Shown here: positions 10,441 through 19,969 of the stretch, piece by piece | How positions within the stretch are numbered: position 1 is the first letter of the stretch | Layout: every line of letters begins with the position of its first letter | Origin: Hemicentrotus pulcherrimus | Taxonomy: Eukaryota > Echinodermata > Echinoidea > Camarodonta > Strongylocentrotidae | Direction of reading: 5' to 3' | Assembly (NCBI GenBank): GCA_003118195.1 | Contig: BEXV01000506.1 | Location: 7,054-27,331 of the forward strand | Length of the DNA stretch: 20,278 nt | Made by a program: the position numbers and the translations under genes | The notes under the pieces: model-generated | What the model saw: the letters and a program-made list of their open reading frames with translations, nothing else | The model's database searches: none | What the model was told of the DNA's origin: nothing

Positions 10441-11569
10441 GGAATGTCTAGAGTGTTGGCATGGATCTTCAAGGGATGGTATAGGGGAATGTACAACCCT
10501 GCATACTTAATGTAGTACTGCTTGTACACTGGCGGTGCTGGTCATCAACTCATAGACCTACATGTACAGTAACATAGATTTTTTTTTAGAATGAAGAATG
10601 GAGTATGGCAAGGGGGTCAGACCAGTCGGTGTACATAAGAAATGCATGACCTCTTGTTTTTACGGCATACACAGTGCTGCGATACAAACAAAATACACAG
10701 GAGTGCATGGGGAGCAATTTCAGTGTTTAAAGCTTCAGAAAATGAAATAAGAAAGGTGTATAGAGTACCATAGTGTGAAGTCATAATGAGAGAGAGCAAA
10801 AAAGAGGGGAAAGATCAAATGAGATAGTCTCACAATGTTTTTAATCAGATGTAAGGTGGCAGCGTCCTGGAAAGCAACATCAGAGTCTATTGTTATGCAT
10901 GCAGTTATCCTTGCAGTTGCACTGACGTATGTACTTATTTATGTAAATGAATTCATGTAGTCATCATCTATTGCGCGTGTAATGATTCTTAACCCCCGAG
11001 GTTTACCTGTAATGTGTAAATTGATATTGATTTTCACCTTCGGTCTGTATGCTGCAGTGGAAAGCTTTCCTAAAGAGTTTGGGGCATTGATGATGCAAAT
11101 CATTCATTCATTGCAAGAGACCTGACATTTAGAGATGTATGTTAGAGACAAAGAGGAGTGGAAGTAGGTTGGGTAAGGCGGCTCTTTTTTAGGTGTCATT
11201 TTCCTTATTTCTGATGCACGTTTGAGTGTGCTTGATAGCGGATGGAAGACGCAGTGGCATGCAGGTTTCCATGATAGCTTCATGTAGGTTCAAGAAGATA
11301 CTTCATGAATACAAAAATGTTGTGTGATTATTGTCAGGGAAGATGATGTGGTAGTAGTGTGGTACTCAGGCACATGTATCTTGAATGTAGTACAAGATAC
11401 ATATTGTGTATGATGAATGTGCTTTCAGTGTGTTATCTCCTAGGAACACAATTTATTTTTCAAGCAGGTACAGAAGGTGTGTGATGTGATTGTGATGTAG
11501 GACAAAGTTACAGCACTGTACACAGAAAGATGTGTATGGAACTACGCGACACGTGCGCGATATCTATCT
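10441..11569. other. Stretch without a gene
   Basis: No exon or known RNA recognised. It includes a T9 run near 10580 and a purine-rich patch (gagagagcaaaaaagagggga) at about 10789-10810. Confidence 0.5.
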
Positions 11570-11728
11570 GGCCCCCGTCTTACAAAGAGTTGAGATCAAT
11601 CTCAACATGGCAATGGCCTATCAAGATCATTGTTACATGTGCGTATTGTACAGCACGCGCACTATCAACCAATGAGAACCGTTGTTTCAAAACTACGATC
11701 GATCGCAATTCTTTGTAAGACGGGGCCC
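11570..11728. mobile_element. 159-bp MITE with GGGCCCCGTCTTACAAAG-type ends
   Basis: The left end ggcccccgtcttacaaagag and the reverse complement of the right end, gggccccgtcttacaaagaa, match at 18 of 20 positions. Similarity continues weakly inward (ttgagatcaatc against ttgcgatcgatc). The core holds gcacgcgcac and aaccaatgag. From memory, elements with these ends are abundant in echinoderm and other marine deuterostome genomes. No convincing target duplication is visible next to it. The 62-codon frame over it is not a gene. Confidence 0.85.
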
Positions 11729-12687
11729 TGGTCCAAATAGATATAATAATTTACCAAATATATTAATTAGTGGGCGGATTTCTCTGCAAAATTGTTATCA
11801 TCATGTATTAGTCAAAACATATTCTTTCACATGATTGGTAATAAGAGCTTCCATTTCATTTTTCGAGAGAGGGGGCGTTTCCAAAACTGGTCTTTACCTT
11901 TAAGAACAGCTATAGAGTGTCTGTATAATGTAGGGTAGGTCCGTGACCTTTGCCTTTGTTGACATTTTGTTTTTGTGATACTGACTAGCAAGGCATGGTT
12001 GTTTTGTTCTTCTCTAATACCCTCTGGCCGTGTGAGGAAGATACACTGTATAGTATTGACCATTTATGAGTACTCTGTAACCTCGTAATCAATGGTAGCA
12101 TATTGCTACAGAATTGTATGCATATGCCACTGAAGGTGGTGCTACAAGCATCATATTTGGAAGTGCATTTACTTTAAGTACCATTTGAGGAATAACTTTT
12201 TAACTTGACGCTACATGGCATTGGTATGACCCTTATGAGATGGACTGAGCGTTCATGTCCAGAGAATTGGACGTCATAGGTTACAGAGGTCATTAAATTT
12301 ACATTAATTAAATCTACTTTAATGTATATATTTTAGTATAAAGTGGGTCAAAAGGTCACAGAAGTCTACACCCCTCTCTCTCCCCTCCCAAATAGTATTG
12401 CTTTTGGGTAATTGAATTGAATACATATGACTTTTTACATAATACATACATGCACATATAATCTTTTCATCTTGTCTCCATCCATGGCATCCCCCATTAT
12501 TTATGATTTTCAATTCTGCTTTGATCATAAGGTGTTGTACATAATAGTTGACAGACTTGCATCAATTTATATTTTACATTGTAGATCGGCCTATAGATGA
12601 TCCAAGTACATGTTATGTATGTGCAGAAGATTTAATGCACCATCATATTTTTTTTGTTATTCACAAACTGGACTGAACTTGAATCAG
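11729..12687. other. Stretch without a gene
   Basis: AT-rich, no recognised exon. The minus-strand frames at 11827-12063 and 12319-12528 are short and lack recognisable domains. Confidence 0.5.
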
Positions 12688-12723
12688 TCTAACCCCTGGA
12701 ATCTGTCTAATCCCTGGAATTTA
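12688..12723. repeat. 18-bp tandem duplication
   Basis: tctaacccctggaatctg is followed directly by tctaatccctggaattta, with 15 of 18 positions shared. Confidence 0.75.
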
Positions 12724-13338
12724 CAAAGATCTAAGTTGCTCAGCTAATCCCACCATAACAAGTCAGTGTTTAGACCATAACTGTCTATGGGCCTATATCA
12801 ATACTGCAATTTGTCCTGAAAAAATGCTTTGTCATGGTCAAGATCGAATTGTTATGGAACCATGATGTACATGTTAGTCATGTTATTACAGATATTAAAA
12901 GGGCAAAAGTTGAACATCTTTGTTTGACTCTATCTCTTTGTTCAAATCTCCCAAGGCTTGTTACAATGAATCTACAGGTTCCACGTGGACGAAACAAGTC
13001 TGCCCTTCGACCTTACTCTGTAAATTTCCTGTTCGCTTTGGGCAAGAGGAAGATATTGCTGTAATAAAATATCTCAGTCATGATCTTGAGTGTAATACTG
13101 GTACATGACTGTATGTGCATGGTATTACCATAAAAGGGCATAACCCTTTACATTACCCTGTACTGACACTCGTATGTACCAAGTATTGAAGGCCTAGACG
13201 TTCAAAAATATGTCTCTATTTCATTAATGAGGAAGATTTTCCTTATTTTGTATATTATTATTTGTTACAAAATCTATGGCATACAACCAAACTTCCTCTT
13301 CTGATGAAATGTGGAATTGTATAATTTGATAAATACGA
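12724..13338. other. Stretch with two overlapping short frames, no recognised gene
   Basis: Two + strand frames overlap at 12834-13108 (76 and 62 codons). I see no domain or family signature in either, and neither is flanked by obvious consistent splice sites. Confidence 0.4.
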
Positions 13339-13563
13339 TTCATTCAATTCAATTCATATTTATTTTATTTCCAATAGAAACATAAACAAAGGCAATACAG
13401 AAATTATTACAAAAAGTATGAAAAAATGTATGTACATTTTCATTTTCATCTTGATAAGTAAACAAATACACTGTACACATAAATGATTTATTAAAAGAAA
13501 TTATTAATTTCTGAGAAAATGGAGGGATCCACTAAAAAGCAGTGCTTGTAGTTTGTGGATCCC
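13339..13563 (-). mobile_element. Retroposon-like 3' end with hairpin (minus strand)
   Basis: The plus strand begins attcattcaattcaattcat, then tttattttatttccaatag. Read on the minus strand this is an A-rich 3' end with a (TTGAA)n-type tail. At the other end is a 9-bp perfect inverted repeat, gggatccac (13524-13532) and gtggatccc (13555-13563), with a 22-base loop. This layout suggests a 5'-truncated LINE or a SINE, but no reverse transcriptase coding is present. Confidence 0.5.
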
Positions 13564-13564
13564 C

Positions 13565-14735
13565 CATAAAAAAAAAATTGTTTCAAATTGAATACTGTAA
13601 GTCATTTCATGGAAGAGAAGAAGCTTTGATTGTTTGGCAATGTAACACAAGATGTTGTAAATATATTGTGTGACATTACAACAAATGTTTCAGTTAAAAA
13701 ATTCCATTTCATCTATTGTCCATGAAATAATGTGATATAATTGATGTCATACCCCAATTAGAATAGAAATATGTAAACATACGTTATGTGTTTAGGTAAC
13801 TGTCTTACAGTAGTTGTCATGAACACAGTCAGACGATAACAATCAATCATTACTTCCACAAAGAGAGACCTCAGTATGTTATTGAGTGCCTCCTAAACAC
13901 AGAGCCTACTAACAACCCAAATACATGTGTAGGCAGACGCTGCGTTCCTATCAACAACGTGTTTAACGGTTTATGCGTCACTCAAGTACATGTACAATTG
14001 CTTGCACATATGAGGGATAAGTGTAGTCACACAGTAGGGTCTGTGCAGGGGAAGCTTTTAAAGGAACTGTAAATGTGTAGGGTAATTGAGAAGAATGTCA
14101 GCCAGACACACGTACTAAATCCAGATGGTATAGTGACATTTTGTTGACCTCCTAGGGTTAACCTTATGGATTTGTCTCAGGCAGAGAAGATTTTGATTTT
14201 AAAATATGGATTGGAAAAATGTTCTTTTTTGTTATTCTTAGATTCTTGGATGACACGAGAAAGAATAGAAAGTGCTTTTTTATTCTTCAAAAGATTCTTG
14301 AATTGTTAAGTTTAAACTGGTATCCCAAATCTCATTGAATCTCATTCAAGGTCATTCTTTTGAAAACAACAATATACATGTAGCAGTGGCATATAAGCAT
14401 ACAAATTTGTGAGAATAATATGGCCAAAAAGACAAAATAAACATGCTTTATTGTATGTCTCTGCACTCATTCTAGAAACTTATGTTTCCAAAGAATTTTT
14501 GAATCTGTGCGGACATTATAAAAAAGTGTTGTAAAAATGGTTGATCTCAGTATTTGCCTTGAAATCCTCTCTTCATCCCCCCCCCTCATTTATTGCACTT
14601 CTGCAGAAGATAAGAAACAATAGAAGGCATTCAACGAGAGTGGAATATTCATGAACATGTACTATCTATTCCCTTTGTTATTTTTATGTATAAATAACAA
14701 TATTTCTTTCCATCTTTTCATCTTGTTTATTGCAG
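13565..14735. other. Stretch leading to the first visible exon
   Basis: AT-rich intron-like sequence, with a C9 run at about 14578-14586 and the pyrimidine-rich acceptor tract at 14701-14735. I see no additional exon. Confidence 0.5.
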
Positions 14736-14794
14736 GTATATGGGCATAGGACTTTCTACTGAGGAGTTTGGAAATAATATGAGCAAATTACCAG
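14736..14794 (+). CDS. RANBP9: RanBP9/10 ortholog, internal SPRY exon (first visible)
   Basis: Internal coding exon of 59 nt. The acceptor is a pyrimidine-rich tract ending tgcag, and the donor is gtatgc. Codons read (G)YMGIGLSTEEFGNNMSKLP(G): the first base completes a Gly begun in the previous exon, and the last base starts the Gly completed at 15480. YMGIGLS and the (N)M(S/N)(K/R)LPGWDK junction are hallmarks of the RanBP9/RanBP10 SPRY domain, known as a protein-interaction module in the scaffold subunit of the CTLH/GID E3 ubiquitin ligase. Between GLS and NM this copy seems two residues longer than the vertebrate form as I remember it. The preceding exon, expected to end in a KGRDG-like motif, was not found upstream. 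No start codon is involved. Confidence 0.9.
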
Positions 14795-15479
14795 GTATGC
14801 TATCTAATGAAATCAATGAATTCAAGCATAATTTTTTAGACATGCAGTGTCGTATTACATATAGTGCTCTTGATTCAGGTAGAAAAGGGATGGGAGCTAA
14901 GTGATAGTCGAGCAGACACTGTACATGCATATACTCCTCATTGGTAGCAATGTCACAACCAATTAATTGATTTTTATGATGATATCCAAGAGTGACTCAG
15001 CAAAATTTTGCACATCAGGGTATCGTTGACAGGAAAGGAAATATAATAATTGGATTGAAGAAATGACACAAGTTTCCATGGAGATAAATCTGAAACTTAC
15101 ATCATTATAGGCATGTTTACTATTTTTCATGATTATAAGCCAATATTGGATTTGGGTAAAGTTGGATTAAAATGGCAATAAAAGAAATATTAAATAGAGG
15201 GCACAGAGTAAATGGTATGGAAGTAAAGCCCAAGGCAGATGATAGAACCTAATTTTTCTTTTTATTTCCTCTATCTCAGTGTACAATTTGGATCATTTAG
15301 TTTCAGGTATCGTAACTATTATTATTTGGAGACGACGTTTATCTTTGATGAAAAAATATTCAAATTGAATCAGAGTTCAAAGATTTTGTTAAGAGGTCTT
15401 ATTCAACTACATTTCAATATAACTAACAAGCATGTATGATTTCTTCCCCCTCCCACTTTTCTACTTGATTTTCTTTCAG
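14795..15479 (+). other. Intron, 685 nt
   Basis: Lies between the first two visible SPRY exons, gtatgc...ttctttcag. It is AT-rich, with a pyrimidine-rich last 40 bases. It contains a 66-codon chance reading frame with no recognisable protein features, and no clear repeat. Confidence 0.88.
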
Positions 15480-15647
15480 GCTGGGACAAGCACTCTTATG
15501 GTTACCACGGCGACAACGGACACACATTCAACTCTGCAGGGAACGGACAGCCTTATGGTCCAACGTTTACAACTGGTGACGTTGTAGGATGTGGAGTGAA
15601 TCTCGTTGACAACACATGTTTTTACACTAAGAACGGTGTTCATCTAG
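15480..15647 (+). CDS. RANBP9: RanBP9/10 ortholog, central SPRY exon
   Basis: Internal coding exon of 168 nt, bounded by a ttctttcag acceptor and a gtgaga donor. It enters and leaves in phase 1: G|GC ... CTA G. It encodes [17 protein letters not shown], then [16 protein letters not shown], then [23 protein letters not shown] in three adjoining blocks. The WDKxSYGYHGDxGxxF, [18 protein letters not shown] and NTCFYTKNG motifs are diagnostic of RanBPM-type SPRY domains and much more specific than SPRY in general. The usual CC after VIG is CG here. Conservation and intact splice sites argue for a functional gene, not a retrocopy. Whether it is named RANBP9 or RANBP10 is moot if the organism has the single pre-duplication gene. 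Confidence 0.96.
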
Positions 15648-15848
15648 GTGAGAAAACAAGTATTTTACAGTGAAAAATCAAATAAATGTATTGATTGCAG
15701 CTTGTAAAGTTTTTGTTGAATATGAATAAAAGGAAAAATTATTAACTAATTTGAAGGGGTGTAAGAGCTGTGGAAAGGTTTGTTATTAATTTAGCTGGAT
15801 TGCCTCAGAATAGAATTGATATGGAGTCATAGAGAAGCCTGATAGTAA

Positions 15849-15900
15849 ATTGCACTTCTGTTATTCTGAATGGCATTGCACTTCTGTTATTCTGAATGGC
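15849..15900. repeat. Perfect 26-bp tandem duplication
   Basis: The 26-base unit starting attgcacttctgttattc occurs twice with no difference (15849-15874 and 15875-15900). Its lack of divergence suggests recent origin. It lies about 200 bases into the second visible intron. Confidence 0.95.
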
Positions 15901-16151
15901 AATCTAGCTACCTTTCGCAGAGTGCATTATGATTTGTTTAAAAGTGAAGGTAGGAGAAATACAAGTCCTATTTAATGAGGCTTCATTTCCTTTCATTTCC
16001 TTTACTTGATGACAAACAAGCCAGTAAACTGCAATCTAAACTAACCAAGCTCAACAGGATACTATAAAGTTCATGTCTACACATACCCAAACGTATCAAT
16101 ATATCCATGCATGTCAACATACCCATACACAGTTCCTTCACATAAAACCCA

Positions 16152-16632
16152 AGTGTAATGACCGCAAGAAATTTAGATGTGCAATGTCACAGGTCAAATC
16201 AAGATTGCGGAGTCCCTAACAAAGACAGGCAGTGTAAAAGACCCCTTTTAAACACGGGTAAGGACAAACATGTTGATGAAACTACATTATTCATAGCTAC
16301 ATTGATCCAGGGTGTGTTCACTACCTGTGTATATGAACGTTAGACTGTGTGTCTTGATGTAGATTAGTGTAATGTAGCAGACTAATATAAGACGTTTTGG
16401 CTACACAAGCAAAGCACTCACAATCCCTCTACAAGACCCTAGTGTAATGACCCCGAGATGATTAGAATTGCAATGTCACGGGTTAAATCAAGATTGTAGG
16501 GTCCCCTGGTGAAAGCTAGTAGATAAAGTCATTTCATACAAGGGTAATTCTAGATTGATTTGTGGTAATATTTGGTCTGTTGTGCCAGGTTCATGTACAT
16601 CAGATTGTGTGTGTACATGTACAGATTAAGAT
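16152..16632. repeat. Diverged direct duplication, about 289-bp period
   Basis: agtgtaatgacc at 16152 recurs at 16441. Both are followed by gcaatgtcac(a/g)ggt(c/t)aaatc, an aagattg block, and gtccc. Further on, atgaacgttagactgtgtgt matches atgtacatcagattgtgtgt, and each is followed by an agatta word. Two units of roughly 190-220 bp are implied, with the part between them diverged. Confidence 0.75.
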
Positions 16633-17442
16633 CAATTCTTGGTGTCGGTCTGGTGACATGCATGTAGCATACATTGGCGTAACATCGCAAATCTATCTAG
16701 ATCGGTCCTGTACGCGCAATGCATGGAAAACAAGTCATTGAGATGTTTAGTCCAAATACACGTACACTTCATGTTCAAGGAGTAGAAACATACAACAAGT
16801 CAATGAGCGGGAAATTTGGAGTGTCGCGGGGGATTCCCCAAACATGTACATAAAATATGTTGATTTCATCAGCTTAATTCTACATGGTAACATGTATGTA
16901 GATGACTTTCCACATAGAAATAGGGAGGTTTTGGGATACTGCCAAGTTGGAAGCTGCTTGCACTTAATATTTTTCATGTAGAATGATTGAAGCTGTTATT
17001 TCATCAAAATACATTTATTTCAGGATTATTCAAAATTGTTGAAAAACATGTTGTTTGTTGGCTATTTGACATTGCATTAGGATATAAATGTGGAAATTTT
17101 CAACAGGAAATAATGAAGGAAATACATGAGTGGTAAAGCAAAAGTGTTATAGCACTCATACAAAATCAGGCATTTATCCCAATACAATATTGTATGTTTT
17201 TACTAAAATCAGTGAACTTGGGTAAATTAAAATGAATTTGCTTTAAGTTGATTTATGAAAACTTGCAATGTTCACACTCTCATTACAAATACATCTCGAA
17301 TAGATTATAATGCGAGGGCCCATGATAAGTCTATGTGATAGTTGCATTTTCATCTTGGTGTAAAAATTCTTTGCTTTATATTCTTTTTTTCTTTTTAAAT
17401 ATTCATATGAACTCTTTGCTTTATCTTTGTATTTTTCTACAG

Positions 17443-17465
17443 GTATTGCATTCACAGATCTGCCT
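17443..17465 (+). CDS. RANBP9: RanBP9/10 ortholog, 23-nt SPRY micro-exon
   Basis: Twenty-three bases between a good acceptor (atttttctacag) and a textbook donor (gtaagt). With the G left over from 15647 they read G-I-A-F-T-D-L-P, exactly the residues that follow YTKNG..LG in RanBP9/10 and precede (P)NLYPTVGLQTPGE. The exon ends in phase 0. The LYPTVGLQTPGE continuation, the DANFG segment, and the LisH, CTLH and CRA regions were not found in the remaining 2.8 kb, so the gene runs off the right edge. The reading frame happens to stay open 67 codons past the donor, so splice failure would add a novel tail and not stop at once. Confidence 0.88.
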
Positions 17466-17708
17466 GTAAGTATTTTCCTCCCATCTCATTTGCATGGTTG
17501 TGGATTATTTGATATCCTTGTAGCCCTCACCTTCAAGAAAAGACACATTGGATTGCAAACAAAAATATATATATGTTATAGTACTATAAATAACTATATT
17601 TACATGAGAAAGGGACAATGTCAAAACTGCAGTGATAGATCCACAAGGATTGTTCAAGTGAAGTAGTAAAGACTAAAAAACAATGTGATCTTTCTTCAAC
17701 TTGATAGA

Positions 17709-17731
17709 TGCTTGAGGTGATTCCTCAAGCA
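17709..17731. repeat. Short perfect hairpin
   Basis: tgcttgagg (17709-17717), loop tgatt, cctcaagca (17723-17731), giving nine pairs. It lies in the intron after the micro-exon. It is too short for a microRNA precursor and has no known motif. Confidence 0.7.
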
Positions 17732-18137
17732 AAGCCTTTTTGTTCTGCACACCTTCATGATCTGTTGCTGCTATTTGTTATTTCATTCCAAAGCAGTATC
17801 ATTTCAGAAAAATCTAATACAGACAAAATAAGTTTAGGTAAAACCTCATTGCTCAATAAAGTGATGTAACAGTGTCATGTTTCATGAAACAACCAGTGGG
17901 TAAAGTAAATGTACAACAGTGCAGAGGACAGCTGTTGATATCGACTCCAGTTCATGGTTGTTTTGACCGGCCCTGTACTCTGGCCTACTACTAGTACTTC
18001 AACTGTAGGAAAAGCTTGCGGGGAAAGTTAGGAAGAGTTTGATGTGAGTCATCGCTCTGGGTATCTAGCTCTTTCCTACCCGATTCAATTTCCCCTGAGG
18101 AAGCCCATGTCAGTAAACCCTCATGATGTTAATTGTG

Positions 18138-18215
18138 TTTGGGGAGGACGTTTTGGGGGGAAGGCTGTTTAGGGGAGGGCTGTTTTATAAGGGAGGGCTG
18201 TTTGGGGGTGAGGAG
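18138..18215. repeat. G-rich degenerate array
   Basis: Four to five imperfect units of the form ggggagggctgttt, with at least five runs of three or more G on the + strand (near 18141, 18155, 18172, 18191 and 18204). This could allow G-quadruplex formation in DNA or in the intronic RNA. Confidence 0.75.
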
Positions 18216-19900
18216 CACTGTTGCAACCATCTTCCTGCAGGTGTGTTCATAGGTCAAACCAAACGAGAAGTGAAGGTTCTCTCCCTCCTGGCTTGAGTTT
18301 GCTTGAATTGAACCCGATTGTATTGGTTCAGTGACCTACAGGGGAGATTTGTAAACAAACATTGAGCCTAGCAGTTGACAAAGATATCTTACATCCAATT
18401 TGATGGAAAGTTGGCCATGTGATTCGCAGGCTCACGTTACATTGCTGTGGATTTTACTATATGATGCTGCAGGACCTTTATGTTTTCATGTGAATTTTCA
18501 TGCAAGATCAGGGGTCGCCCCTACATAAAGCGGCGCAAGGGAGGGACAAAAGGTGAAGCATATGGTGCAGGGATTCCTAAAAACGTGGGCATCAATGTAA
18601 TCAATATCGAAAGGTCTGGAACACAAGCAAGGACATGTTGCTACATGCAAAATAGAGAGAGTGAGAGTGACAAAGGGTTTGAAATGTTCTTTTTATAAGC
18701 CTCCATCAGACCTTTCAGCCATAGAAAGTTCATTGACCCCTAGAATCCAGTGAATCTGTGGCAACAGCTCTTTGGTAATAAAAACAAGTAATCGTCGCTT
18801 GAAGCAATGCATTCTCAAATTCTGCTGACAGTTATAACATAGATTTGTACTTATGTGTCAAATAATGGGATGGTAAAAAGGAAAGCATATAATACTGCAA
18901 CAATAATATGATAGGATAAGGGTTACCAGGTAATAACTAGTGGCTACACCTAGCTGCTTCTGTTGTAGCGTGTTACTGATTCTGCATGTAGGATAAACGT
19001 TGAGCATGTTGGATTATGGGCGACTTCGATAACACCCTGTTCTTTCCAGGAATAACCATGCAACTCAATAGGTTCCAGTAGGGGATGTGGATGTGATTAA
19101 TGAACAAACATTATTTTGTATCAAGTACCGGGTATTATGGTTGTATCTTTAGATGTCATTAATTAGCTGAAAGACTAGGGCATAAGATAGGATATTTGAA
19201 GCGTATGATACTTTAAACAACGTTTGCCACCTCATATCTGGACGAGGCTAAATGAACAAGCAATATCATAAAATCAATTTCTTATGATCATTTCATGACT
19301 GGCCTCAATTAATTTATTCATTATTTTTCAGAGTTACAGTAATTTATGCAGAATAAATACTGACACTTTACTCTCCATCAAGTATGTCTTCATGAATATG
19401 AGCCATATTGCTCAAAACTACCCTCGTTTAATTTATGGACCCAGCTCGCACGGAAGCTTAGCCTTGGAAGATATATTGTTGTGGTATTGTGCTAAGTAAA
19501 TGTATTCTCTGTTACCCAATGTAAAGATACTGCCACGATATCATGTTGGATGAAGCCCAGTGAAGAACTCTAGGGCTGTAACATAACTCACAGCTTGTCT
19601 AGCCATAGCAGACATTGTCTCATACTTATCACAATCTAGCCTTAGCTAAAGTCACTGTTTATTTATTAATTTCACCCAAATAAGTGATTCCCGTGAGATA
19701 ACAGATCAGGAATGTCAAGAATATTACCTTATAAGGAACGGAAAATATGGAGACTGGAGAGATATCTAAACTATTAATGTTTTCCATCACAGTAGGTTGT
19801 ACATGGGAAGAGTAATGCAATATTTCTGTCAACATGCTTTAAAAATTTGATTTATGTCTGCAATGTTTACTCCAGGTCTGATTGTCTTTTCTGAATGATT

Positions 19901-19964
19901 ACCATATTTGCCGGCGATAACGCCGCACCCTGGTATAGGCCGCACCCCCGATTTTTTTTTTTTT
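19901..19964. mobile_element. GC-rich repeat end
   Basis: accatatttgccggcgataa, then cgccgcaccctggtatagg, ccgcacccccga and a run of 13 T. The ccgcaccc...ggccgcaccc wording and abrupt CpG content in AT-rich DNA look like one end of a repeat. Its partner end is not in the window. Class not assigned. Confidence 0.5.
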
Positions 19965-19969
19965 GGACG

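Larger units (their letters stand above)
1..14735 (+). other. Probable upstream intron of the RanBP9/10 gene (partial)
   Basis: The first recognisable exon begins mid-domain in phase 2, so an earlier exon must lie upstream. I searched by eye for the expected preceding peptide blocks (ATHPIP, YYFEVKI, KGRDG with a GG|gt donor) and did not see them. By inference the whole left 14.7 kb is intronic. It holds only short chance reading frames and the repeats listed separately. A nested gene or an unrecognised exon cannot be excluded. Confidence 0.6.
15648..17442 (+). other. Intron, 1795 nt
   Basis: Begins gtgaga and ends tttttctacag, separating the 168-nt SPRY exon from the 23-nt micro-exon. It holds a perfect 26-bp tandem duplication near its start and a diverged duplication with a 289-bp period in its middle. 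Short reading frames on both strands lack family signatures. Confidence 0.85.

Noticed and set aside
12834..13108. Two overlapping frames considered as an exon
   Set aside because: No conserved motif, no consistent splice sites, and a different frame for each.
17509..17563. Possible next SPRY exon because of IGLQT
   Set aside because: Only five residues match. The surrounding LYPTV and PGE are absent, and the micro-exon has a perfect donor 40 bases earlier.
18480..18698. 72-codon frame rich in basic residues
   Set aside because: No homology that I recognise, and it lies inside the presumed intron in low-information sequence.
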